From the NCBI GenBank assembly GCA_964545875.1, contig CAZJHH010000002.1:62001-126000 (forward strand): DNA of 64,000 bases, read 5' to 3'. Origin of the DNA: DAIPKP01 sp964545875 (GTDB taxonomy: Bacteria > Synergistota > Synergistia > Synergistales > Aminiphilaceae). The translations under genes were made by a program, and so were the position numbers. Shown piece after piece: positions 1 through 8,631 of this stretch; positions within the stretch are counted from its first letter, which is position 1; each line of letters starts with the position of its first letter. The notes under the pieces were generated by a model. It was not told where the DNA came from and did no database searches. It saw nothing but the letters and a program-made list of their open reading frames with translations.

Positions 1-1708
1 TAATATTCCCATGGTTTTTTATTTAAGTAAAATGGGGAGAGAGAATGCGGATTTCGATAAGGTCGTAGGAGAAATTCAGGAATTCCTTTCCGAAAAGGCC
101 ATGCCTTTCTACCTCCCTCTTGGAACGGAAGCTAACTTTAAGGGCGTTATCGATGTCCTGGGAGAAAAAGCCTACGTCTATGCGGGAGACGGCAGCAAGG
201 AAATGACCGAAGGAGATATCCCCCAGGAATATGCCGAAGCCGCTCAGGCAGCCCGAGATTCTTTGGTGGAGCGCATCGTGGAGGCGGATGACGAGCTGAT
301 GATGCGGTATCTCGATGGAGAAAACATCGGCATGGAAGAGCTGGTGCCAGCCCTTCGGGAGGCGGTACGTACTCGGAATCTCTTCCCGGTTCTTCCCGGA
401 GACAGCGGCTCCAACGTGGGAGTTCTTCAGGTTCTGGATCTTCTCGTGAATGCTCTCCCCGCTCCCTGTGAGATGTCTCCCCGAGTTGTTCTGAATGGCG
501 AGGAAGAAGTGCCTCTTTCGCCGGATCCTGCGGGGCCCTTCGTGGCATTTTGTTTTAAAATCATGGTGGATCCCTACGTGGGTAAACTTTCCTTCCTCAG
601 GGTTCTTTCGGGTTCCCTTTCCAGCGATAACTCTATCTATAACGTGAACAAGGGAGAAGAGGAACGAATCAGCGCCTTCAAGGTCATGACGGGTAAAGAG
701 GGGAAAGACGCTAAAGAAGTAGTGGTGGGAGACATCATCGCTATTCCTAAACTGCATAGCACTGCCGTGGCAGATACGCTGGGAGTGAAGGGATGCAAGT
801 TCACCGCCAAACCCATTCAGTTTCCGAAGCCCGTATACAGCCTTGCGGTAATTCCGCAGAGCCGGGGAGACGAAGATAAGCTTTCTTCATCCCTTCACAA
901 GCTTCTCGAAGAAGATCCCACCCTGGCTTTTGAAAAGAACGTGGAGACCGGGGATAACGTTCTCTCCGGCATGGGGGACGTGCATCTGGATATCGTACTC
1001 TCCCGGATCAAGGAACGTTACGGGGTGGAGCTGGAAACCAAGACTCCTAAGGTTCCCTATCGGGAGACCATTCGAAAGCCTTCAAAGGCCCAGGGTAAAT
1101 ACAAGAAACAGACCGGAGGACGGGGCCAATACGGAGATGTGCATATTGAATTTGCTCCGAAAGAGCGAGGAGAGGGTTTTGAGTTCTGCGATAAAATCGT
1201 GGGAGGCGTGGTGCCTAAATCCTATATTCCCGCAGTAGAAAAGGGACTCAAGGAAGCCCTCCCTAAAGGATATCTTGCAGGATTCCCCATGGTGGATATT
1301 CAGGCGAGCCTTGTCTTCGGGAGCTACCACGACGTGGACTCTTCCGAAATGGCCTTTAAAATTGCCGCATCCATGTCTTTTAAAGAAGCCATGAAAAATG
1401 CTTCTCCCATCCTTCTGGAACCCATCATGAATGTCGAGGTCGTAGTTCCTGATGAACATCTCGGGGATGTCATGGGAGATTTTAACAGCCGTCGGGGCCG
1501 TATCATGGGCATTGATGCCCGGGGGCGACTTCAGGTCGTGAAGGCTCAGGCGCCTTTGGCGGAAATGTTCCGGTACGCCATTATCCTCCGCTCCATGACT
1601 TCCGGCCGTGGAAACTTCACCATGAGCTACGATCATTACGAAGAAGTTCCCGGAGAGATTTCCAAAAAGATTATTGACCAGAGAAAAGCGGAGCTCGAGG
1701 AAGAATAA
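1..1708 (+). CDS. fusA: Elongation factor G (EF-G type), 5' truncated by window edge
   Basis: Translational GTPase that drives ribosome translocation (or, for some EF-G paralogues, recycling). The reading frame is open from the first bases; the ATG at 11 is internal, because the residues before it already match the stretch leading into the G4 guanine-specificity motif. About 565 residues are present: the end of the G domain, then domain II (around VDPYVGKLSFLRVLSG), domain III (SGMGDVHLDIVLSRI), domain IV with the GGRGQYGDVHIEF segment and domain V (DEHLGDVMGDFNSRRGRI). The GGRGQYGDV form of domain IV resembles the EF-G2-like subfamily, so it may not be the only EF-G. The G4 motif reads SKMG where NKMD is expected, which is odd and lies at the window edge. 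A strong terminator follows. Confidence 0.93.
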   Translation, partial: NIPMVFYLSKMGRENADFDKVVGEIQEFLSEKAMPFYLPLGTEANFKGVIDVLGEKAYVYAGDGSKEMTEGDIPQEYAEAAQAARDSLVERIVEADDELMMRYLDGENIGMEELVPALREAVRTRNLFPVLPGDSGSNVGVLQVLDLLVNALPAPCEMSPRVVLNGEEEVPLSPDPAGPFVAFCFKIMVDPYVGKLSFLRVLSGSLSSDNSIYNVNKGEEERISAFKVMTGKEGKDAKEVVVGDIIAIPKLHSTAVADTLGVKGCKFTAKPIQFPKPVYSLAVIPQSRGDEDKLSSSLHKLLEEDPTLAFEKNVETGDNVLSGMGDVHLDIVLSRIKERYGVELETKTPKVPYRETIRKPSKAQGKYKKQTGGRGQYGDVHIEFAPKERGEGFEFCDKIVGGVVPKSYIPAVEKGLKEALPKGYLAGFPMVDIQASLVFGSYHDVDSSEMAFKIAASMSFKEAMKNASPILLEPIMNVEVVVPDEHLGDVMGDFNSRRGRIMGIDARGRLQVVKAQAPLAEMFRYAIILRSMTSGRGNFTMSYDHYEEVPGEISKKIIDQRKAELEEE

Positions 1709-1772
1709 GACGCCTCAAGAATTTTCCTCAACATCGAGAGGTTTTCCCCGAAGAGACTCTTTTTTCTCATAC

Positions 1773-1827
1773 AAGGTACAGAAAAGGCGGCAAGGATCTC
1801 CTGCCGCCTTTTCTGTACCTTTATTTC
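1773..1827 (+). terminator. Intrinsic terminator after EF-G gene
   Basis: A perfect 20-bp inverted repeat (arms 1773-1792 and 1802-1821) with a 9-base loop, followed by a short T-rich stretch. It lies 65 bases after the EF-G stop codon and ahead of the glutaredoxin gene, separating the two. Confidence 0.85.
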
Positions 1828-1893
1828 CTGTGTTATACTTGCAAAAAGCTGGTTTTTAGGTTTTAAAAACTGCGGAGTAAGGAGAGATGCCCA

Positions 1894-2136
1894 ATGACCG
1901 TAACGGTATATTCCACAAAAACGTGCCCTTGGTGTATTAAGGTGAAGGAGTATCTGGATTCTCTCAACGTGGCGTATCAATCCATCGATGTGGGGGCTGA
2001 TCGAGAGGCGGCCATGGAAATGGTGCAAAAGACGGGGCAACGAGGAGTGCCGGTCATCCTCGTGGCGGAGAAAATTATTGTGGGTTTCGATAAAAACGCT
2101 CTCGATGAAGCTTTGAAGGAGCAAGACCTCATGTAA
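1894..2136 (+). CDS. Glutaredoxin-like thiol-disulfide protein
   Basis: Small (80 aa) thioredoxin-fold redox protein with a CPWC active site at residues 11-14 and the cis-proline in GVPVI near residue 53. The length and the pattern MTVTVYSTKTCPWC match the YruB/NrdH-like glutaredoxins of anaerobes, which reduce disulfides using thioredoxin reductase or glutathione-like partners. The start has a GTAAGGAGAG ribosome site about ten bases upstream. It stands alone between the EF-G terminator and folB. The partner protein is not visible in the sequence. Confidence 0.85.
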   Translation: MTVTVYSTKTCPWCIKVKEYLDSLNVAYQSIDVGADREAAMEMVQKTGQRGVPVILVAEKIIVGFDKNALDEALKEQDLM

Positions 2137-2316
2137 CCTCCTAAATATTCGGAGCATTTTTCTTCTGGCCTTGCCTTTTCGATCTCTGTTTTTCAGCTGC
2201 AAAAATTTGAGGAGACCTGAAAAGATCTATACCTCGGGTACGTTGTCCCCACGGACAGCTTTTCAAGAAACGGAAAAAACTTGTAGGGCCGCAAATCTTT
2301 GTAAGGAGGGAGTGCC

Positions 2317-2703
2317 ATGCTTTTTACCTTGACTTTAGAGGGAATGCGTTTTCACGCTTTTCATGGAACCATGGAGGTGGAACGGGAACTCGGGCAGGTT
2401 CTGGAAATTTCCCTGCATTTTACCTACGATCTGGGAATAAAGGATATCGAGAATAGCCGAAGCATCGTATCCTATGCTCAGGTTTTTTCCCTCGTGGAAA
2501 ACGTGGTGATGAGCAATAAATTTGAGGCCATGGAAGCGTTGGCCTTCGAGATTGCCAAAAAACTGCTTTGTGCGATTCCATCAGGACAGGTGGCGGAAGT
2601 CGGGGTTTGCCGGGGGCAGCTTTATGTCCCCGGGGTTCTCGGTTCTTCCGAAATCAGCATTCTTCTCACCAGGGACGATCTTCTGGAAGAATGCGGGGAA
2701 TAG
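2317..2703 (+). CDS. folB: FolB-like protein (dihydroneopterin aldolase family)
   Basis: 128-residue tunnelling-fold protein of the FolB family, which makes 6-hydroxymethyl-dihydropterin in folate synthesis. The N-terminal FHAFHGTMEVERELGQ pattern, including the pterin-anchoring Glu at about residue 22, and the SYAQVFSLVENVV segment with the conserved Tyr are typical. The C-terminal segment that normally carries the catalytic Lys (KP-type motif) reads VCRGQLYVPG, with Arg at that place. A good ribosome site (AAGGAGGGAG) precedes the ATG. It is followed after four bases by pgi, so the two are probably cotranscribed; no other folate gene is nearby. Family assignment is good, aldolase activity is less sure. 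Confidence 0.75.
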   Translation: MLFTLTLEGMRFHAFHGTMEVERELGQVLEISLHFTYDLGIKDIENSRSIVSYAQVFSLVENVVMSNKFEAMEALAFEIAKKLLCAIPSGQVAEVGVCRGQLYVPGVLGSSEISILLTRDDLLEECGE

Positions 2704-2707
2704 GCCC

Positions 2708-4054
2708 ATGTCCCGAGAATTATTCTCTCTTGCGGCGGGGGGAGCGCTCCTAGAAGAAGAGCGCCTTCAAGATTTTGCCGCCCCTTGTGAGGATGCCCAC
2801 CGGAAGATTCTTGCCGGTTTTCGGGAAAATCGAACAGGATTCGGATGGTATGGACTTCCGGATATGAACCTTGAGGAACTGAGAGCTCTTGCAACCCAAT
2901 CCTCTTCGGTGAATACGGTGGTGCAGATTGGTATCGGAGGATCTGCCCTGGGGAGCCTTATGCTTCAGAAAGCCCTGGCTTTCCATCCCGTGCCGGAAAG
3001 CATCCCGGATTTCTTCGTGCTGGATAACGTGGATCCCCGGGATCTTTATCGACTGGAGCACACCCTGGATCCCGCTTCATCGCTTCTTGTGGTAATAAGC
3101 AAATCCGGAGGAACTGCGGAAACCATGGCAAATTTTCTCTGGGCATTTGCTTTTTTCGAAAAAAAACTGGGTAGACAGGAAGCCCTTCGGAGAACCGTGG
3201 TACTTACGGATCCCGAATCGGGAATCCTTCGAAATTTCGTAAGAGAAACGGGATGTGCCAGCCTTTCCATCCCGAGCTCTGTGGGAGGACGTTTCTCCGT
3301 ACTTTCTCCGGTGGGCCTTTTCGGAGCCGCCCTTTTGGGAATTTCCGTGGAAGAGCTTCTGGATGGTGCCAGGGCTATGCGCTCCCGTATAGAATCCACT
3401 TTTCGGGTAGAGGAAAACCCTGCCTGGCTTTGGGGAGTTCTCTCGCACCTTCATGAAAAGCAGGGAAGAAATATTTCGGTTCTCATGCCCTATGCGGACG
3501 GACTTGAGGATTTTGCGGAGTGGTTCGCTCAGCTTTGGGGGGAGAGCCTTGGAAAAGAAGGAAAAGGGACCACCCCGGTACGGGCCTTGGGAGCCATCGA
3601 CCAGCACTCCCAGGTACAGCTTTATGCAGAGGGGCCGGACGACAAGCTCTATACTCTGCTGGCAGTGAGAACGCATGAAGAGGACTATTTCATTCCCGAG
3701 CCGCCTTCAACCTCTCTCGGTGCTCTCGAATATCTTGAGGGGCATTCTTTCGGAGAAATGCTTTATGCCGAGGCCCAGGCCACCGCTTCTGCCCTGGTCC
3801 AAAAGGGAAGGCCTCTCTTCTGGCTTGAAATTCCAAAGATCGATGCCTTTCACCTGGGAGGTCTGATTTTCTTTTTCGAATATGTTACGGCTCTGACGGG
3901 AATTCTCATGGGAATCAATCCCTTCGATCAGCCCGGGGTAGAATTGGGAAAGATTCATACCTATAGTCTCATGGGGCGAAAGGGATATGAAGAGCATGCC
4001 GAAGCGGTGGAAAAGCAGCGGGGAATTATGCATCGTCTGTTGGTGAAGGGGTAG
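2708..4054 (+). CDS. pgi: Glucose-6-phosphate isomerase
   Basis: Interconverts glucose-6-phosphate and fructose-6-phosphate in cytoplasmic glycolysis/gluconeogenesis. At 448 residues it matches the short bacterial form. Two SIS domains are seen: VVQIGIGGSALGS near residue 78 and KSGGTAETMANF, then the family signature region GTTPVRALGAIDQHSQVQ with its conserved QHS. The frame stays open further upstream (to 2522) but that part overlaps folB and has no family similarity, so the ATG four bases after folB was chosen. With glgB, malQ, tpiA, pgk and gap in this window it fits a sugar storage and central carbon set. Confidence 0.95.
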   Translation: MSRELFSLAAGGALLEEERLQDFAAPCEDAHRKILAGFRENRTGFGWYGLPDMNLEELRALATQSSSVNTVVQIGIGGSALGSLMLQKALAFHPVPESIPDFFVLDNVDPRDLYRLEHTLDPASSLLVVISKSGGTAETMANFLWAFAFFEKKLGRQEALRRTVVLTDPESGILRNFVRETGCASLSIPSSVGGRFSVLSPVGLFGAALLGISVEELLDGARAMRSRIESTFRVEENPAWLWGVLSHLHEKQGRNISVLMPYADGLEDFAEWFAQLWGESLGKEGKGTTPVRALGAIDQHSQVQLYAEGPDDKLYTLLAVRTHEEDYFIPEPPSTSLGALEYLEGHSFGEMLYAEAQATASALVQKGRPLFWLEIPKIDAFHLGGLIFFFEYVTALTGILMGINPFDQPGVELGKIHTYSLMGRKGYEEHAEAVEKQRGIMHRLLVKG

Positions 4055-4132
4055 TACGGTTCCACGAAGTTTTGTATGACGAGGACCGGCATTTTCTCTT
4101 TCCCGAACATCAAGACCCGGAAAATTTCGAGC

Positions 4133-4155
4133 GGGGGGCCACCGGCTGGTCCCCC
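4133..4155 (+). other. GC-rich hairpin between pgi and sufC
   Basis: A 9-bp stem (4133-4141 with 4147-4155, one G-T pair) and a 5-base loop. There is no T run on the plus strand beyond two bases. It sits in the region that would be coding if sufC began at the upstream ATG (4072), and so argues for the later start at 4186. It may slow or stop transcription from pgi, or mark the sufC leader. Confidence 0.45.
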
Positions 4156-4185
4156 TTGGATGTTGAAAGGTGGGACAGGAAATAT

Positions 4186-4926
4186 ATGAAAAAATCCATG
4201 CTTTTTGTGGATGATATAAGCGTCGTGAAAGAGGGAGTCCCCATACTTCAGGAAGTTTCCATCAAGGTAGAACCCGGGGAGATTGCGGGTGTTCTCGGGC
4301 GAAATGGAGCGGGGAAATCCAGCCTTGCCTATGCTCTCATGGGAGTGGATCGCTATCGTCCTCTTCAGGGGGAGATTTGGCTGAACGGCGAAGAAATTAC
4401 GGATTTATCCGTTACGGAAAGGGCACGCCGGGGGCTGACCCTTGCCTGGCAGCATCCTGCCCGATATGAAGGGATAACTATTCGGGATTACCTTCGAATT
4501 TCCTCGCAGAATGTCACGGAAGCTTCCATGGAGGATGCCCTTGCCCGGGTGCAACTGGAGCCTCGCTATCTCGACAGAATGCTCGACAAAAATCTCTCGG
4601 GAGGAGAACGAAAGCGTATTGAGCTCGCCTCCATCTTTTTGATGCAGCCCAGGCTTGCCATTCTGGATGAGCCGGATTCCGGGGTGGATCTCATCGCCCT
4701 CGGAGAGATCATGAATCTTTTCCGGGATCTTGCGGAAAATGGCAATTCCGTGCTTATCATTACCCACCGAGAGGATGTAGCGGCGTCCTGCGACCGATCC
4801 TATCTTATGTGCGGGGGACGGGTGGTTCTCGAAGGAAGCGCCGAGGCTGTGAAACGTTATTTCATGAGCCAGTGTTCTCCCTGTACGGATATAGATCTTC
4901 AAGCTTCGGATGGGGAGGCGCGCTAA
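4186..4926 (+). CDS. sufC: SufC-type ABC ATPase for Fe-S cluster assembly
   Basis: Cytoplasmic ATPase that works with SufB in building iron-sulfur clusters. Walker A is GRNGAGKSS, the signature is NLSGGERKRIELASI (the ERKR form typical of SufC), Walker B is LAILDEPDSGVDL with the SufC-specific SGVD, and the switch His is in IITHRED. The frame extends back to an ATG at 4072, but the 38 extra residues are unlike SufC and the SufC homology begins right after 4186, giving the usual length of 246 aa. One base separates its stop from the sufB start. No sufS, sufU or sufD is near, so this is a two-gene system. Confidence 0.9.
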   Translation: MKKSMLFVDDISVVKEGVPILQEVSIKVEPGEIAGVLGRNGAGKSSLAYALMGVDRYRPLQGEIWLNGEEITDLSVTERARRGLTLAWQHPARYEGITIRDYLRISSQNVTEASMEDALARVQLEPRYLDRMLDKNLSGGERKRIELASIFLMQPRLAILDEPDSGVDLIALGEIMNLFRDLAENGNSVLIITHREDVAASCDRSYLMCGGRVVLEGSAEAVKRYFMSQCSPCTDIDLQASDGEAR

Positions 4927-4927
4927 C

Positions 4928-5878
4928 ATGTCCTCGAATACCAGAGAATATCGGGAGCTTGTGGATATCGCCAAAAGGAGCGGAGGTTCCCCGGGGGGAT
5001 TTGGAGAAGACGATGCGGCCTATGTGGTACTTCATGCGAATGCCGTTCTTGCGGCCCACTCTATTCCTGGAATAGAGATACTTTCTTCGGAAACTCCGGA
5101 AGGTATCGATGCGACTATCAGGGTTTTGGAAAACCAGCATCTGGAGAAGCCCGTGCACCTTTGTTTCGGCCATCTCGGTACTGAAGGAGTGCAGCGTATC
5201 AATACCACCATCCATATTGAAAAAGGTGCTCGGGCCACGTTTCTTTCCTACTGCATCTTTCCCAATGCGGTGCAATTTCTCCATGCCATGGAAGGAAATA
5301 TTACCGTGGAGGAGGGAGGAGACTTTACCTACAACGAGATCCACGTACACGGCCCGGAAGGACGAATTGATGTGCGGCCTAAAACCCGGGTGATCCTGAA
5401 GGATCGGGCTCTCTATCGGGGAGACTTTACCCTCGTGGAGGGGCGGGTGGGGAATCTGGACATCCACATGGAGGTGGCAGCCCAAGGAGAGCGAAGCCGG
5501 GTGGAGCTTACTTCCAAGGTATACGGAAAATACGACGATTCCTGCAAGGTTCGGGATGTCATCGTTCTTTCGGGAAAGGACAGCTCCGCTCTCATCAAGG
5601 CCCGGGTGGTGCTGAAGGATCGAAGCTCCGGCATTTTCGTGGGGCTCATTGACGGAGCCGCTCCGGGAGCCCGGGGTCATGTGGATTGTGCCGAGGTGGT
5701 ACAGGGAGATGCCAAGGCCGAAGCGTCCCCGGTAGTACGGGCATCCCACCCCGAGGCGGAGGTGACTCACGAGGCGGCCATAGGGCGCATCGCTAACGAT
5801 AAAATCGAAGGGCTCATGGCCAAGGGACTCGACGAGGATCAGGCCGTAGATATTATCGTTTCCGGCCTTCTCCGGTAG
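4928..5878 (+). CDS. sufB: SufB/SufD-family Fe-S assembly scaffold
   Basis: 316-residue beta-helix protein of the SufB/SufD family, the partner of SufC. The conserved core is seen in AVQFLHAMEGNITVEEGG, YNEIHVHGPEG and, near the C-terminus, GHVDCAEVVQGDAKAEASPVV and ASHPEAEVTHEAAIGRI, with the ATHEAAIG-like segment diagnostic for the family. It is much shorter than classical SufB (about 465 aa), lacking the N-terminal part, as in the minimal SufCB (SMS-type) systems of anaerobes and archaea. The start has a GGGGAGG site ten bases upstream within the sufC end. Its 3' end overlaps the convergent PP-loop gene by 26 bases. Confidence 0.88.
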   Translation: MSSNTREYRELVDIAKRSGGSPGGFGEDDAAYVVLHANAVLAAHSIPGIEILSSETPEGIDATIRVLENQHLEKPVHLCFGHLGTEGVQRINTTIHIEKGARATFLSYCIFPNAVQFLHAMEGNITVEEGGDFTYNEIHVHGPEGRIDVRPKTRVILKDRALYRGDFTLVEGRVGNLDIHMEVAAQGERSRVELTSKVYGKYDDSCKVRDVIVLSGKDSSALIKARVVLKDRSSGIFVGLIDGAAPGARGHVDCAEVVQGDAKAEASPVVRASHPEAEVTHEAAIGRIANDKIEGLMAKGLDEDQAVDIIVSGLLR

Positions 5879-6671
5879 TTCTGGAGGGTCGTCTTTTTTC
5901 CTTCTTTTCCAGAAAGGCGCTCCATGTGTCGTGAGGCTCTCCGTGCAGAAGGGCATGGATGATGTTTGCCCGCAGAGAAGGTATCTCTTTTTCCAACCGT
6001 TTTACCAAGCCCTTTGCTTTCTCCCGGTGGCTTCTTTGTGCATGAGGACATTCGAAGGGTACCGGAAAGAGCCCGAGGCGCCGGGTTTCCTGGAGAATCC
6101 TCTCTTCCCGGATGTATATCAGAGGACGAATGAGGGTGATGTTCGAGTTACTCTGATAGAGCTTGGGAGAAAAACAACGGAAGCGACCTCCTGAAAAAAG
6201 ATTGAGGAAAACCGTTTCTATGGCGTCATCCTGATGATGTCCCAGAGCGAGGAGGTTGCATCCCTTTTTTTGGGCAATGGAGTTCAAGATTCCCCGGCGC
6301 ATGTTGGCGCAGAAACTGCAAGGGCTTCGCTCGTCTCGATTCTTTATGATTCCGAAAATATCATGTCTTTCGTAGTGCCATGGAACGCCCAGAGATTTGC
6401 AGAGATCTTCGAGATACCGTGTCTCCCACTTCTTTTCCAGAGGATCCACGGTGCATGCGGCGAGGCTGAAGGGTACAGGGCTCCGTCGCTGGAGCTCCGC
6501 CAGAGCCAGAAGTAAAAAGAGACTGTCCTTTCCTCCGGAAAGCCCCACAAGAATGCGATCCTCCGGGGAGATCATGGAAAAATCCCCCAGGGCTTTTCCC
6601 ATGTCTCTGCGGAGCTTTTTTCCCACCTCCTGAAAGGGAAAAGGGGCTCCGGAAACTGATGATGCGGCCAT
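5853..6671 (-). CDS. TtcA-like PP-loop tRNA thiolation enzyme
   Basis: ATP-pyrophosphatase of the TtcA/TilS superfamily, which adenylates a tRNA base before sulfur insertion; TtcA makes 2-thiocytidine. Seen: the PP-loop VGLSGGKDSLFLLL near residue 45, the CSFCANMRR pair of cysteines (CxxC) that ligates a [4Fe-4S] cluster in TtcA, the GHHQDDAIETVFLNL segment, and a third Cys in FECPHA. The 272-residue length fits. A GTG nine bases upstream is possible, but the ATG at 6671 has AGGAG at a better distance. It is convergent with sufB, an apt neighbour for an Fe-S dependent thiolase, and divergent from the DegS-like kinase. Substrate base is inferred. Confidence 0.82.
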   Translation of the reverse strand: MAASSVSGAPFPFQEVGKKLRRDMGKALGDFSMISPEDRILVGLSGGKDSLFLLLALAELQRRSPVPFSLAACTVDPLEKKWETRYLEDLCKSLGVPWHYERHDIFGIIKNRDERSPCSFCANMRRGILNSIAQKKGCNLLALGHHQDDAIETVFLNLFSGGRFRCFSPKLYQSNSNITLIRPLIYIREERILQETRRLGLFPVPFECPHAQRSHREKAKGLVKRLEKEIPSLRANIIHALLHGEPHDTWSAFLEKKEKRRPSRTTGEGRKR

Positions 6672-6734
6672 AAAAAACACTCCTCTTTGATTTTTGTTTG
6701 GAAATTTATGGAGGATGAAAAAAACGAAAAAATT

Positions 6735-6762
6735 ATGAGTCTAGAGACTCATGTTGTATAAT
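6735..6762 (+). promoter_or_regulatory. Promoter with inverted repeat upstream of the DegS-like operon
   Basis: A consensus -10 box TATAAT (6757-6762) is preceded by an inverted repeat ATGAGTC-N4-GACTCAT (6735-6752) that occupies the -10/-35 spacer and -35 region. No good -35 hexamer is visible, which suggests activator dependence or that the repeat is an operator. It lies 36 bases before the TTG start of the kinase gene. Confidence 0.5.
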
Positions 6763-6797
6763 CCATCCAGAAAACGAAGTTGCGAGGAGGTGCGGTT

Positions 6798-7937
6798 TTG
6801 GACAAGGCGGGCTTGGAAAAATGTCTCGAAGAAGTTCTTGTCCACGTGGATGAATCGTTGCAATATAGCATAGAAAAGGTCTCCTGGGTACAGGAGGAGT
6901 CCTTTTCCCGCTATCAGGCGATTCTCAAGACCCTGGATTCTCTGAGGATCGAGATTGAGGATGTCATCCAAACCCATCATCGTATTGACCGGCTTTGGCG
7001 GCAGTCCCGGCATCAGCTTCTGCGAGAGGTCCAGCAGGGATCCCAGAAAAGCCAGAAAGATGCCTACGATGAGGCGGAACAACTCATGTTCCAAAAGGGG
7101 CGCATTGAAGAGCGGGAGCGGATGCTCTCCCAGAGGCGGAACGATTTGCAGCGGGAACAGCGTCATCTCGAAAGAATCATGCAGACCAGCAAGGAAATGG
7201 TAGAGAAAATGCAGGTGGCTCTCGAACTTATTCATGCGGAGAAGGAGAGGAGTGCGGGACACTCTTCTCGAGAGGCCGAAATGATCCACTCGGCTCTCCG
7301 CATTTTCGAACGAGAGCAGGCATGGCTTTGCCGGGAACTTCACGACGGCCCCATCCAGGAAATGGCGGCCACCATGCTCATGACGGAGTTGGCGGAAAAG
7401 TTTTTTGAAAGAGGCAATCCTCAGGATGCGTTGAAAGAAGTGCAGGGCATCCGGGGAGCTTTGGATGGCTGCCTCGGGGAACTTCGATCTCTTCTGTGGC
7501 GTTTTCGCCCCGGAGGCATGGGAGAAAGCCTCCGGGAAGGGTTGCATCTCATGGCCCAGCAGATGGGGAAACGTTATCGGATTCCCTGTGCTCTGGCTTG
7601 GGAGGGAATTTCTCCGAGAATCTCCGCGGAGCGTACCGCCAACCTTTTCCGGGTGATCCAGGAGGCCATGATCAACGCCGTTGTAAAGGGAAAGGCCCGT
7701 AACCTTCGTATGAAGGGATGCGTCGCTGAAAACGAAGAACAGATCCGCCTCGTGGTGGAGGACGACGGCATGGGGTTTGATGTCCCCCTGGAGAAAGAAA
7801 AAGCCCGGGAGCGGGGATCCTATGGGCTCATGAACATGGAAGAACGGGTTCGTATCGATGGAGGCTCTTTTTCTATAGAGAGCATTCCTGGCAAGGGAAC
7901 TCGTGTGGAAGTCATACTGCCCCTTCAGGAGGGATAA
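6798..7937 (+). CDS. DegS-like cytoplasmic sensor histidine kinase
   Basis: 379-residue histidine kinase with no membrane segments. The first 170 residues are helical and strongly charged, with a long coiled coil (around ERERMLSQRRNDLQREQRH), like the DegS sensor domain. The HisKA_3 phosphoacceptor is in WLCRELHDGPIQEMAATM (His within RELHD), followed by the HATPase domain: RVIQEAMINAVVKGKA (N box), DDGMGFDVP (G1 box) and GLMNMEERV (G2 box). The TTG start at 6798 is chosen because GAGGAGG lies seven bases upstream. The response regulator gene follows after five bases, so the pair is one system. The signal is unknown and presumably cytoplasmic. Confidence 0.88.
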   Translation: MDKAGLEKCLEEVLVHVDESLQYSIEKVSWVQEESFSRYQAILKTLDSLRIEIEDVIQTHHRIDRLWRQSRHQLLREVQQGSQKSQKDAYDEAEQLMFQKGRIEERERMLSQRRNDLQREQRHLERIMQTSKEMVEKMQVALELIHAEKERSAGHSSREAEMIHSALRIFEREQAWLCRELHDGPIQEMAATMLMTELAEKFFERGNPQDALKEVQGIRGALDGCLGELRSLLWRFRPGGMGESLREGLHLMAQQMGKRYRIPCALAWEGISPRISAERTANLFRVIQEAMINAVVKGKARNLRMKGCVAENEEQIRLVVEDDGMGFDVPLEKEKARERGSYGLMNMEERVRIDGGSFSIESIPGKGTRVEVILPLQEG

Positions 7938-7942
7938 GATCT

Positions 7943-8626
7943 ATGGAGGCAATTCGTATCGTTGTTGCGGATGATCACCGTCTCTTTCGAGATGGTCTCT
8001 GTCGGCTCGTGGAAATGGAGCCGGATATCCTCGTGGTGGGAGAAGCCAAGGATGGCATTGAGGCGATCGAGAAAGTGAAGGAACATTCTCCGGACATCCT
8101 TCTCGTGGATGTCAATATGCCTCGCATGGACGGTATCCAGGCCATTCAATCCCTGCGAAGAACCCAGGATATACGGATAATCGCTCTTACCGCCTTCGAT
8201 GACGAAGAGCACGTCCAGGCCCTGGCAAGCGCGGGTATTCACGGCTATGTGCTGAAGTCTTCAGGAATTATGGAGCTTCTTTCGGCCATACGTATGGTGG
8301 CCCGGGGAGAAACTTTTGTGGATCAGAGAATTGCAGGACGTATGCTGGGCCCCATAGTATCGAACGAGGAGTGCCAATTCGACATGATTGCGGATCTTAC
8401 CCCCAAGGAAACCGAGGTTCTTTACTGGCTCTCCCAGGGCATGAAAAATAACGAGATCGCCACGAAGATGGTACTCTCCGAAAAAACGGTGAAGAACCAT
8501 GTGAGCCACATATTGAAAAAACTCGATCTTCAGGACAGGACCCAAGCCGCGGTGATGGCCTGGCGCATAGGGCTCGTGCATGAATATTCCTATTTTTCCC
8601 GGGGTATGGATGCCCCTTCCTGCTAG
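7943..8626 (+). CDS. DegU/NarL-family response regulator
   Basis: 227-residue regulator. The receiver domain (1-120) has the acidic pair ADDH, the phospho-acceptor Asp in ILLVDVNMPRMDG and the conserved Lys in GYVLKSSG. The C-terminal LuxR-type helix-turn-helix is LTPKETEVLYWLSQGMKNNE through LSEKTVKNHVSHILKKL. It is phosphorylated by the kinase encoded just upstream and binds DNA as a dimer. The gene shares the kinase's promoter region. Targets are unknown; the inverted repeat at 6735-6752 is a candidate for autoregulation. Confidence 0.92.
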   Translation: MEAIRIVVADDHRLFRDGLCRLVEMEPDILVVGEAKDGIEAIEKVKEHSPDILLVDVNMPRMDGIQAIQSLRRTQDIRIIALTAFDDEEHVQALASAGIHGYVLKSSGIMELLSAIRMVARGETFVDQRIAGRMLGPIVSNEECQFDMIADLTPKETEVLYWLSQGMKNNEIATKMVLSEKTVKNHVSHILKKLDLQDRTQAAVMAWRIGLVHEYSYFSRGMDAPSC

Positions 8627-8631
8627 CTGCC

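Noticed and set aside
2522..2707. Upstream in-frame extension of the pgi reading frame
   Set aside because: It overlaps folB entirely and has no isomerase similarity; pgi starts at 2708.
4072..4185. N-terminal extension of sufC
   Set aside because: The extra residues are unlike SufC, contain a GC-rich hairpin in the DNA, and SufC homology begins at 4186.
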